Positions 7,746 through 16,594 of a stretch of 64,000 nucleotides of DNA are shown here, piece by piece. Every line of letters starts with the position of its first letter. The stretch's first letter is position 1. The stretch comes from Arthrobacter sp. Leaf141 (GTDB lineage: Bacteria > Actinomycetota > Actinomycetes > Actinomycetales > Micrococcaceae): contig NZ_LMOL01000013.1 in NCBI RefSeq assembly GCF_001424565.1, positions 329 through 64,328 of the forward strand, read 5' to 3'. Below the pieces are notes generated by a model. The model was not told where the DNA came from. It ran no database searches and saw only the letters and a program-made list of their open reading frames with translations. The translations under genes were made by a program, and so were the position numbers.

Positions 7746-9488
7746 GTGGTGCAGCGATCAAATTCCCGTGTAAATTCCCGGTTCCCGGGTTCATCCAAGA
7801 CGACCAAACACATCTTCGTAACCGGTGGTGTGGCGTCCTCGCTCGGTAAGGGACTCACGGCTTCCAGCCTTGGTCACCTCCTGCGGGCCCGCGGCCTGTC
7901 TGTAACTATGCAGAAGCTCGATCCCTATCTGAATGTGGATCCGGGCACCATGAATCCCTTCCAGCACGGCGAAGTCTTCGTGACCGACGACGGCGCCGAG
8001 ACGGACCTTGATATCGGGCACTACGAGCGTTTCCTCGACGAGAACCTCGAAGGCTCCGCGAACGTGACCACCGGCCAGGTGTACTCCACGGTGATCGCCA
8101 AGGAGCGCCGCGGCGAATACCTCGGCGACACCGTCCAGGTCATCCCGCACATCACCGATGAGATCAAGCGCCGGATGCGCCTGCCCGCAGAAGGCAAAAA
8201 CGCCCCGGACGTCATCATCACCGAAATCGGCGGCACGGTGGGGGACATCGAATCCCAGCCGTTCCTCGAATCCGCACGCCAGGTCCGCCAGGACATCGGC
8301 CGCGGCAACGTCTTTTTCCTGCACGTGTCCCTGGTCCCGTACATCGGCCCCTCCCAGGAACTGAAGACCAAGCCAACGCAGCACTCCGTGGCCGCCCTGC
8401 GCTCCATCGGCATCCAGCCCGAAGCGATCGTCATCCGCTCGGACCGCGAAGTTCCGGACGCCATGCGCGAGAAGATCGGCCGCATGTGCGATGTGGACAT
8501 CGACGCCGTGGTCAACGCCGCCGATGCGCCCAGCATCTACGACATCCCCAAGACCCTGCACACCCAGGGCCTGGACTCCTACATCGTGCGTGCCCTGGAC
8601 CTCCCGTTCAAGGACGTCGACTGGACCAGCTGGGACAAGCTCCTCGAAGCAGTCCACAACCCCAAGCACCACGTCGAAATTGCCCTGGTGGGCAAGTACA
8701 TCGACCTCCCGGACGCCTACCTGTCCGTGACCGAGGCACTGCGGGCCGGCGGCTTCGCCAACGACACCAAGGTCCAGATCCGCTGGGTTCCCTCCGACGA
8801 ATGCGAAACGCACGAAGGTGCCGTCGCAGCACTCAAGGGTGTTGACGCCATCTGCGTTCCCGGCGGCTTCGGCATCCGCGGGCTGGAAGGCAAGCTGGGC
8901 GCCCTGAAGTTCGCCCGCGAAACCCGGCTGCCCGTCCTGGGCCTGTGCCTGGGCCTGCAGTGCATGGTCATCGAGTATGCCCGGAACGTGGTGGGCCTGG
9001 AAGGCGCGTCCTCGTCCGAGTTCGAGCCGGACTCCAAGTACCCGGTCATTGCCACCATGGCAGAGCAGCTGGAATTCGTTGAAGGCGGCGGCGACCTCGG
9101 CGGCACCATGCGCCTGGGCCTCTACGAAGCCAAGCTCGACGCCGGTTCGGTCATCGCCGAAACCTACGGCAAGACCACCGTCAGCGAACGGCACCGCCAC
9201 CGCTACGAGGTCAACAACAAGTACCGCGACCAGATCGCCGCCGAAGGACTGGTCTTCTCCGGCACGTCCCCGGACGGCAAGCTGGTGGAGTACGTGGAGC
9301 TGCCCGCGGATGTCCACCCCTACTACGTGGCCACGCAGGCGCACCCCGAGCTGAGCTCGCGCCCCACCCGGCCGCACCCGCTGTTCGCCGGCCTGGTCAA
9401 GGCCGCCATGGCCCACCAGAACGGCACCGACACGGTAACCGCCGGCGCCTCGAAGGCCAAGCAGTCCGGTACGGTAGCCGCTAAGTAG
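7746..9488 (+). CDS. pyrG: CTP synthase
   Basis: About 580 residues with an N-terminal amidoligase domain ([20 protein letters not shown]-loop) and a C-terminal class I glutamine amidotransferase domain with nucleophile Cys in [15 protein letters not shown] and a His-Pro-Glu triad region ([16 protein letters not shown]). It converts UTP plus glutamine to CTP. The start is uncertain: GTG 7746 or 7749 are favoured because of the -10 box at 7732, while the frame stays open to 7668. The 130-bp gap after recN shows no clear terminator. The next gene follows 25 bp downstream. Confidence 0.95.
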   Translation: MVQRSNSRVNSRFPGSSKTTKHIFVTGGVASSLGKGLTASSLGHLLRARGLSVTMQKLDPYLNVDPGTMNPFQHGEVFVTDDGAETDLDIGHYERFLDENLEGSANVTTGQVYSTVIAKERRGEYLGDTVQVIPHITDEIKRRMRLPAEGKNAPDVIITEIGGTVGDIESQPFLESARQVRQDIGRGNVFFLHVSLVPYIGPSQELKTKPTQHSVAALRSIGIQPEAIVIRSDREVPDAMREKIGRMCDVDIDAVVNAADAPSIYDIPKTLHTQGLDSYIVRALDLPFKDVDWTSWDKLLEAVHNPKHHVEIALVGKYIDLPDAYLSVTEALRAGGFANDTKVQIRWVPSDECETHEGAVAALKGVDAICVPGGFGIRGLEGKLGALKFARETRLPVLGLCLGLQCMVIEYARNVVGLEGASSSEFEPDSKYPVIATMAEQLEFVEGGGDLGGTMRLGLYEAKLDAGSVIAETYGKTTVSERHRHRYEVNNKYRDQIAAEGLVFSGTSPDGKLVEYVELPADVHPYYVATQAHPELSSRPTRPHPLFAGLVKAAMAHQNGTDTVTAGASKAKQSGTVAAK

Positions 9489-9513
9489 TCCACAACGGAA
9501 AAGAGACGGCGCG

Positions 9514-10176
9514 ATGCCCGGTACACCTGAAACCACCCCTGCCAGCAGGCAGGTTTCGGATGCACCGAGCCCGCGCCGTCTTTTGTCCACGGAGCAGGTC
9601 TACAAAGGCCGGATCTGGGACGTGGTCAGTGACACGTTCACGCTCCAGGACGCCGGAGCGCCCCTGACCCGCGACTACATCGACCACCCCGGCGCCGTGG
9701 CCGTCCTGCCCATGAACGCGGACGGCCAGATCCTCCTGCTCCGGCAATACCGGCACCCCGTAGGCATGGACCTTTGGGAAATCCCGGCCGGCCTCCTCGA
9801 CATTGAGGGCGAGGACTTCGTGGTGGGCGCTGCCCGGGAACTGGCCGAAGAGGCCGACATTGCCGCCGGTACCTGGAACGTCCTGACCGACTTCTTCAAC
9901 TCCCCGGGCTCCTCCAGCGAAGCCATCAGGATCTACCTTGCCCGGGACCTGACGGAGATCCCGCACCACGAACGGCATGAGCGCACGGACGAGGAAGCGG
10001 AAATCGAATTCCACTGGATCAGCCTTGATGAGGCCGTGGCGTCCGTCCTGGCCGGCCGGCTGCACAACCCGTCAGCCGTCGTCGGCATCCTGGCCGCCGC
10101 CGCTGCCCGGGCCAACGGATACGCTGACCTGCGGCCGGCGGACGCTCCCTGGCCGGCGCACCCCAGCCAGCGCTGA
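9514..10176 (+). CDS. Nudix hydrolase, ADP-ribose pyrophosphatase type
   Basis: A 220-residue protein. The Nudix box runs from [10 protein letters not shown] through [11 protein letters not shown] (residues about 92-114) and supplies the metal-binding REL-EE core. The preceding [15 protein letters not shown] is typical of ADP-ribose pyrophosphatases, which split ADP-ribose into AMP and ribose-5-phosphate. AAAAGAGA upstream of ATG 9514 could be the ribosome site. It sits between pyrG and xerD, as in mycobacteria (Rv1700), and its stop overlaps the xerD start (TGATG). Confidence 0.9.
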   Translation: MPGTPETTPASRQVSDAPSPRRLLSTEQVYKGRIWDVVSDTFTLQDAGAPLTRDYIDHPGAVAVLPMNADGQILLLRQYRHPVGMDLWEIPAGLLDIEGEDFVVGAARELAEEADIAAGTWNVLTDFFNSPGSSSEAIRIYLARDLTEIPHHERHERTDEEAEIEFHWISLDEAVASVLAGRLHNPSAVVGILAAAAARANGYADLRPADAPWPAHPSQR

Positions 10177-11189
10177 TGGTCCCCGGCCCCTCGGCAGAGG
10201 CGATCCCGGCGGAAGCACCGGCACCGCAGGCACCGGCACCCCCTGCGCCGCCGCCGTCGGCCGTTGACCGGGGGATCACTGACTACCTCCAGCACATGGG
10301 CGTCGAACGCGGCCTGGCCGCCAATACCCTCGCCGCATACCGCCGCGACCTCTCCCGGTATGCCCGGTACCTGATGGCCGCTGGCCGCAACCAGCCGGCA
10401 GACATCACCCGGCACGATGTCACAGGATTCGTCCGTGCCCTCTCGGAAGGATCCGACGGCGGCTCAGTGCTGGGGGTGCGCTCCGCCGCCCGGACAGTCG
10501 TGGCCGTCCGCGGGCTGCACAAGTTCTGGGCCCTGGAGGGCTACACCACCGCCGACCCCGCCAGCGAAGTCCACCCGCCCATGCCGGGCAAGCGCCTGCC
10601 CAAAGCCATCAGTGTTGACGAGGTGACCCGGATCCTCGAGGCTGCCGGAACCGACACGGCGGCGGGGCTCCGGGACCGGGCGCTGCTGGAATTCCTGTAC
10701 TCCACCGGTGCCCGGATCAGCGAGGCCGTGGGCCTGGACGTTGATGACATTTCCCTGGCTGGCCCGGACGAAGGCCCGGCGGTGGTTCGGCTGTTCGGCA
10801 AGGGATCCAAGGAACGGCTCGTGCCGCTGGGATCCTATGGCGCCCGGGCCGTTGACGCGTACCTGGTGCGTGGCCGCCCGCTGCTGGCCGCCAAGGGCAA
10901 AGGCACACCCGCGCTTTTTTTGAACGCCCGGGGCGGCCGGATCAGCCGGCAGAGCGCCTGGACCATCCTGAAGGCCGCCGCCGAAAAAGCCAACATCACC
11001 CGTGACGTCTCGCCGCACACGCTCCGGCACTCGTTCGCCACCCACCTGCTCGAGGGCGGCGCAGATGTCCGTGTAGTCCAGGAACTGCTGGGGCACGCCT
11101 CGGTGACCACCACCCAGGTGTACACCCTGGTCACGGCGGACACCCTGCGGGAAATCTACGCTGCAGCGCACCCCCGGGCCCTGGGCTAG
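10176..11189 (+). CDS. xerD: Tyrosine recombinase XerD
   Basis: A 337-residue tyrosine recombinase with an N-terminal SAM-like core-binding domain (residues about 30-130) and a catalytic domain. The conserved residues are the Arg of [10 protein letters not shown], the Lys in [12 protein letters not shown], the [15 protein letters not shown] box, the His of LLGHAS and the nucleophilic Tyr in TTTQVYTLV. XerC/XerD resolve chromosome dimers at dif. The position after pyrG and the Nudix gene, plus close fit to XerD, argues against a mobile integrase. The first 25 residues are Ala/Pro-rich and poorly conserved, so a later start is possible. Confidence 0.93.
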   Translation: MVPGPSAEAIPAEAPAPQAPAPPAPPPSAVDRGITDYLQHMGVERGLAANTLAAYRRDLSRYARYLMAAGRNQPADITRHDVTGFVRALSEGSDGGSVLGVRSAARTVVAVRGLHKFWALEGYTTADPASEVHPPMPGKRLPKAISVDEVTRILEAAGTDTAAGLRDRALLEFLYSTGARISEAVGLDVDDISLAGPDEGPAVVRLFGKGSKERLVPLGSYGARAVDAYLVRGRPLLAAKGKGTPALFLNARGGRISRQSAWTILKAAAEKANITRDVSPHTLRHSFATHLLEGGADVRVVQELLGHASVTTTQVYTLVTADTLREIYAAAHPRALG

Positions 11190-11204
11190 GTCCCCGGCGC
11201 CGGC

Positions 11205-11912
11205 CTAAAGCACCGCTTCGATGGTCAACTCCACGGCGCCCAGCAGGAACGCGAGCACGGAGGATCCCATGGCAGCCACCAGCATCAGGCCCGGATGCGC
11301 CAGCCCGATCACCACGCGGCGCAGCCGCGGCCGGCCCCGCAGGAACGACTTTGGCACCCTCGACAGGACGGGGAACTGCCGCCAGCCGCGAAGCCGGCGC
11401 AGGAACCAGGCGCAGCGCGCCACAAAGGCCAGCCACAGGAGCGAGACCACCAAAGGGACCATGGCGGCCATCAGGTTCAGCCCCAGCGCCGTCACCTCCC
11501 GTTCTGAATCTCCCGCCAGCGCCTGGATGGTGGTGGAGATCGAAGCGCTGAGCACCACCGAGACCGCCCAGACCATAAACGCCGCCACCAGTGCCAGGAA
11601 CCTCACAAAAAAGAGCCCCAGCACCGACTCCCGGACCGGTTTCACTTCGGTCCGCGGCGTGACATGCAGGACCGTCAGCGTGCACACCAGCGTGGGCAGG
11701 GCAGCCATGCCCACCAGCAGGTACCAGGTCCAGCCGGCCAGGTCCACAAATTCGTCGACGGCGATCAGCGCAGTCCAGAACCCGGCCCAGGCCCAGCCCC
11801 AGTGCAGCGGGTTGCGGACCAGCCAGGCGGGCAACCGCGCGTCGATCGTTGAGCTGCGGGCAGGCCGGAGCGCGTGGGCTGATTCTGGAGTCACAGGTAG
11901 AGCTTCCCACAT
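11205..11912 (-). CDS. Predicted multi-pass membrane protein, unknown function
   Basis: About 235 residues with roughly four hydrophobic segments: WAWAGFWTALIAVDEF, WYLLVGMAALPTLVCTLTVL, FFVRFLALVAAFMVWAVSVV and LMAAMVPLVVSLLWLAFVA, plus a final one near the C-terminus. I do not recognise the family. ATG 11912 is preferred because further extension would overlap the divergent Nudix gene; GTG 11894, behind GGGAAG, is also possible. It converges with xerD, with only 15 bp between the stops. Confidence 0.65.
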   Translation of the reverse strand: MWEALPVTPESAHALRPARSSTIDARLPAWLVRNPLHWGWAWAGFWTALIAVDEFVDLAGWTWYLLVGMAALPTLVCTLTVLHVTPRTEVKPVRESVLGLFFVRFLALVAAFMVWAVSVVLSASISTTIQALAGDSEREVTALGLNLMAAMVPLVVSLLWLAFVARCAWFLRRLRGWRQFPVLSRVPKSFLRGRPRLRRVVIGLAHPGLMLVAAMGSSVLAFLLGAVELTIEAVL

Positions 11913-11950
11913 GCCGGTGCCGCCGGCGCCGTGTGTCCGGGCGGCGCAAC

Positions 11951-11956
11951 TAGGCT
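11951..11956 (+). promoter_or_regulatory. -10 box for leaderless Nudix gene
   Basis: TAGGCT lies 6 nt before ATG 11963. The predicted transcription start coincides with the start codon, and there is no Shine-Dalgarno sequence. Confidence 0.5.
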
Positions 11957-11962
11957 TGGCGC

Positions 11963-12466
11963 ATGACTGCAGCACAGGTGACCCTCTGTTTCCTCCTCCG
12001 CGACGCAGCCGGCGGCCAGGAGGTCCTCCTGGGGCTCAAGCGCACCGGCTTCGGCCGCGGCAAGGTGGTGGGCGTAGGCGGCCATGTCGAACCGGGGGAG
12101 ACCGTGCGGGCCGCAATCTGCCGCGAGGTACGCGAAGAGGTGGACGTTGTGGTTGCCGCCGCGGACCTGGTGCCGGCCGGAACCGTCGACTTTGTTTTCC
12201 CTTACCGGCCGGAATGGGACATGTTCACCACCGTGTTCCTGGCTCACCGCTGGGAAGGCGAGCCGTCTGAAAGTGATGAGATCACGCCACAGTGGTATCC
12301 AGTGGATCAGCTGCCCGTCCGGCAGATGTGGGCGGATGCCGAACACTGGCTCCCGGCCATGATCTCAGGGCGGCGCACCGACGTCAGGGTGGAACTGGCC
12401 GCCGACAATGACAGCGTCGCTGCCGTCAGCTACGCGGACTGGCCCGCAGGCCCGGCCAGGCCGTGA
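11963..12466 (+). CDS. MTH1-like Nudix hydrolase (oxidised-nucleotide diphosphatase-like)
   Basis: A 167-residue protein with the Nudix box GGHVEPGETVRAAICREVREEV. It resembles eukaryotic NUDT1/MTH1 more than E. coli MutT: GFGRGKVVGVGGHV near the start, and ESDEITPQWYPVDQLP followed by QMWADAEHWLP in the second half, which align with MTH1 by eye. The MTH1 family degrades 8-oxo-dGTP and related purine triphosphates. MTH1 Asn33 appears to be Val here and Asp120 appears to be Ala, so specificity may differ. It is divergent from the membrane gene and convergent with the response regulator. Confidence 0.8.
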   Translation: MTAAQVTLCFLLRDAAGGQEVLLGLKRTGFGRGKVVGVGGHVEPGETVRAAICREVREEVDVVVAAADLVPAGTVDFVFPYRPEWDMFTTVFLAHRWEGEPSESDEITPQWYPVDQLPVRQMWADAEHWLPAMISGRRTDVRVELAADNDSVAAVSYADWPAGPARP

Positions 12467-12489
12467 CCCTGGAATACGTGCACGACGGC

Positions 12490-12506
12490 GGCACCCGCCG
12501 GGTGCC
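12490..12506. terminator. Hairpin between convergent Nudix and response regulator genes
   Basis: GGCACCC-gcc-GGGTGCC forms a perfect 7-bp stem with a 3-nt loop in the 40-bp gap between two convergent stop codons. It lacks a T-run, so it is only a weak intrinsic terminator candidate. Confidence 0.4.
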
Positions 12507-13220
12507 TCAGTGGCCGCCCCACCGGTATTCGTTCTCCGGCCGTCCCGGCGTACCGTAACGCGCCGTCCGGGAGACCGTTCCGGCGTCGGCCAGGTACTCG
12601 AGGTAGCGCCGGGCCGTCACCCGGGACATGCCCAGGGCGTCCATGACTTCCGTCGCCGAGACCGCGTACTGCTGCTCCTGCAGGAACTCCTGGACTGAGC
12701 CCAGGGTGGAGCTGGACAGGCCCTTGGGCAGCGGCAGTTCCGACGGGGCCCGGAGGCTGGCGAATGCCTGGTCAACCTCGCTTTGGGACGCCCCGGCCCG
12801 GCCTGCGCCGGCGCCCGCCCCGGCCAGCTGCCGGCGGAACTGCCGGTAGCTCTCGAGTTTGTCCGCGAACGTGGCAAAAGTGAACGGTTTGATCAGGTAC
12901 TGGACCACGCCGATGGCCACGGCGCTGCGCACGATCGCCAGCTCCCGGACGGCGGTGATCGCGATGATGTCCGCCAGGATCCCGGCGGACCTCATCCGCC
13001 GGGCGATGTCCAGGCCGTGCAGGTCCGGCAGGTTCATGTCCAGGAGCACCAGCTCCACCGGATCGCCCGCCGCTGAAAACTCGGTGAGGAGGCGCAGCGC
13101 CGACTGGCCGTCCGGTGCGGTGCCGGCGAGCACAAACCCTTCCAGCCTGCCCACGTAGGCCGCATGCGCAGCGGCGGCGATGGCCTCGTCCTCAACAACG
13201 AGGACGCGGATCTCTCTCAC
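12507..13220 (-). CDS. CitB/DcuR-family response regulator
   Basis: A 237-residue regulator. The receiver domain (residues 1-125) has acidic pocket E10/D11, phosphoacceptor Asp61 in LVLLDMNLPD and the Lys of YLIKPF. A linker and a C-terminal winged-helix-like domain follow (residues about 180-225; SATEVMDALGMSRVTARRYLEYL). This architecture belongs to regulators of citrate and C4-dicarboxylate uptake. It starts with GTG, 2 bp after the kinase stop, so the two are co-transcribed. The divergent dctA is the obvious target. Confidence 0.88.
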   Translation of the reverse strand: MREIRVLVVEDEAIAAAAHAAYVGRLEGFVLAGTAPDGQSALRLLTEFSAAGDPVELVLLDMNLPDLHGLDIARRMRSAGILADIIAITAVRELAIVRSAVAIGVVQYLIKPFTFATFADKLESYRQFRRQLAGAGAGAGRAGASQSEVDQAFASLRAPSELPLPKGLSSSTLGSVQEFLQEQQYAVSATEVMDALGMSRVTARRYLEYLADAGTVSRTARYGTPGRPENEYRWGGH

Positions 13221-13222
13221 GG

Positions 13223-14866
13223 TCAGTGCTCCTTTTCGGCGGGTTCGGCCGGTTCGGCGGGCAGGGTTGCCGGCAGGAAAACCTCGAACTTGGCACCGCG
13301 CCGGCCGTTGATGGCCAGCGTACCGCCCAGCCGCTGCACTGCCTGCCGCACCAGCGCCAGGCCGATGCCCCGGCTGCCCTGCCCTGACTGCTTGGTGCTG
13401 TAGCCGTGCCGGAAGATGTTCTCCGCGGCGGCCGCGCTGATGCCGGCGCCGGAATCGTGGACCGTCACGTCCAGGCCTTCCTCATCCGACTCCACCGTCA
13501 GCTGCACCCGGCGCGGCGGGGGGCCGTCTGCGGCTGCATCGATCGCGTTGTCCAGCAGGTTGCCCATGATGGTCACCAGGTCCTGGACTGCGACGCCGGC
13601 CACTGTGCCGGAGCCAAGGGCTGCCACGTCCAACTGGACGCCACGCTCGTGGGCTTCGGCCACTTTGCCCATCACCAGGGCCCCCAGGACCGGCTCGTCC
13701 ACCGAACTGACCATGTCATCGGTCAGCCGCTGGCTCAGGGCCAGGTCCTGGGTGGCGAAGTCCAGCGCCTCCTGGGTCCGGCCCAGCTCCAGGAGCGAGA
13801 CCATGGTGTGCAGCCGGTTGGCATGTTCGTGCGTCTGGGCCCGCAGCGCCCCGGAGAGGGTGCGCATGGTTTCCAGCTCGTTGCCCAGCGCCTCGATCTC
13901 GGTCCTGTCCCGCAGCGTGGCCACGGTGCCGTAAACATCAGCCCTGCCCCGGGAGCCAGCCCCTGCCGGCCCCTTCGCCGGCGCCTGGTTCACCACCAGG
14001 ATGCGCGAACCGGCCAGGATGATCTCGTCCTTGACGGTCCGTCCCGACTCGAACAGCCGCCGTAGGCCATCGTCCAGCGGCAGGTCCGCCAGCTGCGGTG
14101 GCCTGGTGGGGTCCAGGCTGCTGGCCGCAAGGCCCAGGAGCTCGGCGGCCTGGTCGTTGTACATCACCACGCTGCCGCGGGTGTCGATGAGGATGAGTCC
14201 TTCCCGGACCGAGTGCAACACGGATTCGTAGTAGGCGAAGAGCTGCGAGAGCTGCTCCGGCCCCCAGCCGCGGGTGACCCGGCGGAGGTAGCGGCCCAGC
14301 AGCCACGATGCCAGGGAACCGCCCAGCAGCAGGGCCAGGCCGATGGCGAGCAGGGCAGGCAGCCGGGCGGCAAACGCCACGTCCACGGTGCGGACCGTGA
14401 CGCCCGCGGCCACCAGGGCGCGGACGGTTCCGCCGGCGTCCTTCACCGGCACGATGGTCCGCACGGACGGGCCCAGGGTTCCCGCGGTGACCTCGGTGAA
14501 CTCCTGCCCCTGCAGGGCGGCGTCAATGGAACCGATGTACGGCCGGCCCAGCTCCTCGTCCCGGGGGTGGGTCCACCGGGTCCGGTCCGGGGCCATGATG
14601 GTGATGAAATCGACGTCGGCCCCTGCCATCACCTCCCGGGCGTAAGGCTGCAGCAGGGCTGAGGGGTCCGGCGTCGCCGCTGCCGCCAGCACCAGGGGAC
14701 TGGCGGCGATGGCGGAGGCGATGCCGGCCATGCGCAGGCCTGCCTCGTCATACGTGCGGTCCCTCGCGTCCAGGTAGGTGGCCGTCCCCACCACAGCGAT
14801 GAACGCCACCACAATCAGCAGGTTCGCCACAAACAGCCTGCGGGCGATACTCCAGCTGTGGATCAT
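13223..14866 (-). CDS. CitA/DcuS-family sensor histidine kinase
   Basis: A 547-residue membrane kinase. TM1 spans about residues 11-32, an extracytoplasmic sensor domain 35-165, TM2 167-191, a cytoplasmic PAS domain about 205-300, the phosphoacceptor His346 within AQTHEHANRLHTM, and a HATPase domain with NLLDNAIDA and GRGIGLAL-like GSRGIGLALV. The sensor and H-box are of the DcuS/CitA type, which detect extracellular di- or tricarboxylates. ATG 14866 is chosen because GGGAGGT lies just upstream; the frame opens 30 bp earlier. It is divergent from dctA. Confidence 0.9.
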   Translation of the reverse strand: MIHSWSIARRLFVANLLIVVAFIAVVGTATYLDARDRTYDEAGLRMAGIASAIAASPLVLAAAATPDPSALLQPYAREVMAGADVDFITIMAPDRTRWTHPRDEELGRPYIGSIDAALQGQEFTEVTAGTLGPSVRTIVPVKDAGGTVRALVAAGVTVRTVDVAFAARLPALLAIGLALLLGGSLASWLLGRYLRRVTRGWGPEQLSQLFAYYESVLHSVREGLILIDTRGSVVMYNDQAAELLGLAASSLDPTRPPQLADLPLDDGLRRLFESGRTVKDEIILAGSRILVVNQAPAKGPAGAGSRGRADVYGTVATLRDRTEIEALGNELETMRTLSGALRAQTHEHANRLHTMVSLLELGRTQEALDFATQDLALSQRLTDDMVSSVDEPVLGALVMGKVAEAHERGVQLDVAALGSGTVAGVAVQDLVTIMGNLLDNAIDAAADGPPPRRVQLTVESDEEGLDVTVHDSGAGISAAAAENIFRHGYSTKQSGQGSRGIGLALVRQAVQRLGGTLAINGRRGAKFEVFLPATLPAEPAEPAEKEH

Positions 14867-14911
14867 CAGTACCTCCCACGACCAATATGAACGCAACGGT
14901 GAGCTGCGTCA

Positions 14912-14940
14912 CGGTGTGCCCAATGATGGATATCACACCG
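14912..14940. promoter_or_regulatory. Inverted repeat in the kinase-dctA intergenic region
   Basis: CGGTGTG at 14912-14918 and CACACCG at 14934-14940 form a perfect 7-bp inverted repeat with half-site centres 22 bp apart, two helical turns. It lies between the divergent sensor kinase and dctA genes and is a candidate site for the DcuR-like regulator. The binding protein is inferred from position. Confidence 0.4.
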
Positions 14941-15006
14941 CAAGGACGCCTTGAGCCCAGAATCTGTGCCGCAGCGTCTTCAAGATTATCCATAAGGAGA
15001 CACATC

Positions 15007-16362
15007 ATGGCCTCTCAACGAGGAGAGTCGCTCGGCACCCCCAAGGCCAAGCGCAAGGGCATCGACAAGTCGCACTACCTTTACATCGCCGTCATCGCCG
15101 CCGTAATCCTCGGCGCCGTGGTGGGCCTGATGTTCCCCGAGGTGGGCAAGTCACTCAAGCCCCTCGGCGACGGCTTCATCAAGCTCATCAAGATGATGAT
15201 CGGCCCGGTCATCTTCTGCACCATCGTCCTTGGCATCGGTTCCATCGCCAAAGCAGCCACGGTGGGCAAGGTGGGCGGCCTGGCCCTTGGCTACTTCGTC
15301 CTGATGTCCACGTTCGCCCTGGCCATCGGCCTGGTGGTGGGCAACCTGATCCACCCCGGTGAGGGCCTGAAGCTCACCCCCTACGACCCCACCAAGCCGG
15401 CCGCCACCGACCCCACCGTCGCGTTCCTGCTCGGCATCATCCCCGGCGACATTCCGGTGCTGCCCACCCTGCTGGCCGCCATCCTGGTGGGCTTCGCACT
15501 CCAGAAGATGGGCCCGCAGGGCGCCCCGATCCTCAAGGCCATCGGCCACGCCCAGACCCTGGTCTTCCGGATCCTCATCATGATCATGTGGCTCGCCCCG
15601 ATCGGCGCCTTCGGTGCCATCGCCGCCGTCGTCGGCGCCACCGGCTTCCAGGCCATCGTGAGCATGTTCACCCTGATGCTCGCCTTCTACATCACCTGCG
15701 CCCTGTTCATCGTCATCATCCTGGGCGGGCTCCTCAAGGTGGTCACCGGCGTGAACATCTTCAAGCTGATGAAGTACCTGGGCCGCGAGTACCTCCTGAT
15801 CTTCTCCACCTCGTCCTCCGAAGCAGCGCTGCCCCGCCTGATCGCCAAGATGGAACACCTGGGTGTCTCCAAGCCTGTTGTCGGCGTCACGGTTCCCACC
15901 GGCTACTCCTTCAACCTCGACGGCACCGCGATCTACCTGACCATGGCATCCTTGTTCGTGGCCAACGCCATGGGCACGCCCCTTGACCTGGGCGCCCAGA
16001 TCTCCCTCCTGGTCTTTATGATCATCGCCTCCAAGGGTGCAGCCGGCGTCACCGGCGCCGGCCTGGCCACCCTCGCCGCCGGGCTGCAGGCCCACAAGCC
16101 CGAACTGCTGGGCGGTGTCGGCATGATTGTTGGCATCGACCGCTTTATGTCCGAGGCCCGCGCCCTGACCAACTTCACCGGCAACGCGGTGGCCACCATC
16201 CTGGTGGGCACCTGGGTCAAGGAAATCGACGGCGACCAGGTGGGCCGCGTCCTCTCCGGCGAAGTGCCCTTCGACGAGCAGACCATGATCGCCGGCCACG
16301 GCGAAACGGTCCCTGCCGCCGACCCGGGCACCGAAACGAAGCAGGTCCCGGTCAACGCCTGA
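15007..16362 (+). CDS. dctA: C4-dicarboxylate:cation symporter DctA
   Basis: A 451-residue DAACS-family transporter for succinate, fumarate and malate. Eight or more hydrophobic segments are visible, plus the family motif SSSEAALPRL, a reentrant-loop VPTGYSFNLDGTAIY and GNAVATILVG. ATG 15007 follows AAGGAG. The earlier open frame from 14887 lacks a ribosome site. The divergent DcuS/DcuR-type genes probably control it. A strong terminator follows 19 bp after the stop. With pyruvate carboxylase elsewhere in the window, it marks a C4-acid-using metabolism. Confidence 0.95.
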   Translation: MASQRGESLGTPKAKRKGIDKSHYLYIAVIAAVILGAVVGLMFPEVGKSLKPLGDGFIKLIKMMIGPVIFCTIVLGIGSIAKAATVGKVGGLALGYFVLMSTFALAIGLVVGNLIHPGEGLKLTPYDPTKPAATDPTVAFLLGIIPGDIPVLPTLLAAILVGFALQKMGPQGAPILKAIGHAQTLVFRILIMIMWLAPIGAFGAIAAVVGATGFQAIVSMFTLMLAFYITCALFIVIILGGLLKVVTGVNIFKLMKYLGREYLLIFSTSSSEAALPRLIAKMEHLGVSKPVVGVTVPTGYSFNLDGTAIYLTMASLFVANAMGTPLDLGAQISLLVFMIIASKGAAGVTGAGLATLAAGLQAHKPELLGGVGMIVGIDRFMSEARALTNFTGNAVATILVGTWVKEIDGDQVGRVLSGEVPFDEQTMIAGHGETVPAADPGTETKQVPVNA

Positions 16363-16381
16363 CCAGCAACCCCCCAAGCAC

Positions 16382-16422
16382 CCACCGCCTCCGCAGCCTG
16401 AGCTGCGGGGGCGGTGGTGTTT
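16382..16422 (+). terminator. Rho-independent terminator after dctA
   Basis: A perfect 16-bp GC-rich stem (16382-16397 with 16402-16417) with the 4-nt loop CTGA, followed by TGTTT. Confidence 0.85.
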
Positions 16423-16594
16423 ACCGGGAAAACCCCAACCTTCGACCTCAACCAGAAGGTCAAGGCTCAACATCCGGGAAAAGTCAAGTTGCCCGGAAAG
16501 CCCTGCCCGCGGCTGTAACCTTGGGAAGAAGAAGGAACGCTGCCGGCCCGTCCGGCGGCAGGACATCAACGTCAGTGAAAGTGTGGATAGATAC

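Noticed and set aside
7791..9590. A 599-codon minus-strand open frame opposite pyrG
   Set aside because: No family motifs, full overlap with CTP synthase, and composition typical of antisense high-GC frames. The same applies to long minus-strand frames opposite parA/scpA (16484-18205), der (22822-24438), the ABC-F gene (24596-26179), aroG (43756-45084) and murD (61833-63173).
10176..11189. Phage or genomic-island integrase
   Set aside because: The tyrosine recombinase matches XerD and sits in a conserved housekeeping order; no att sites or phage genes are near.
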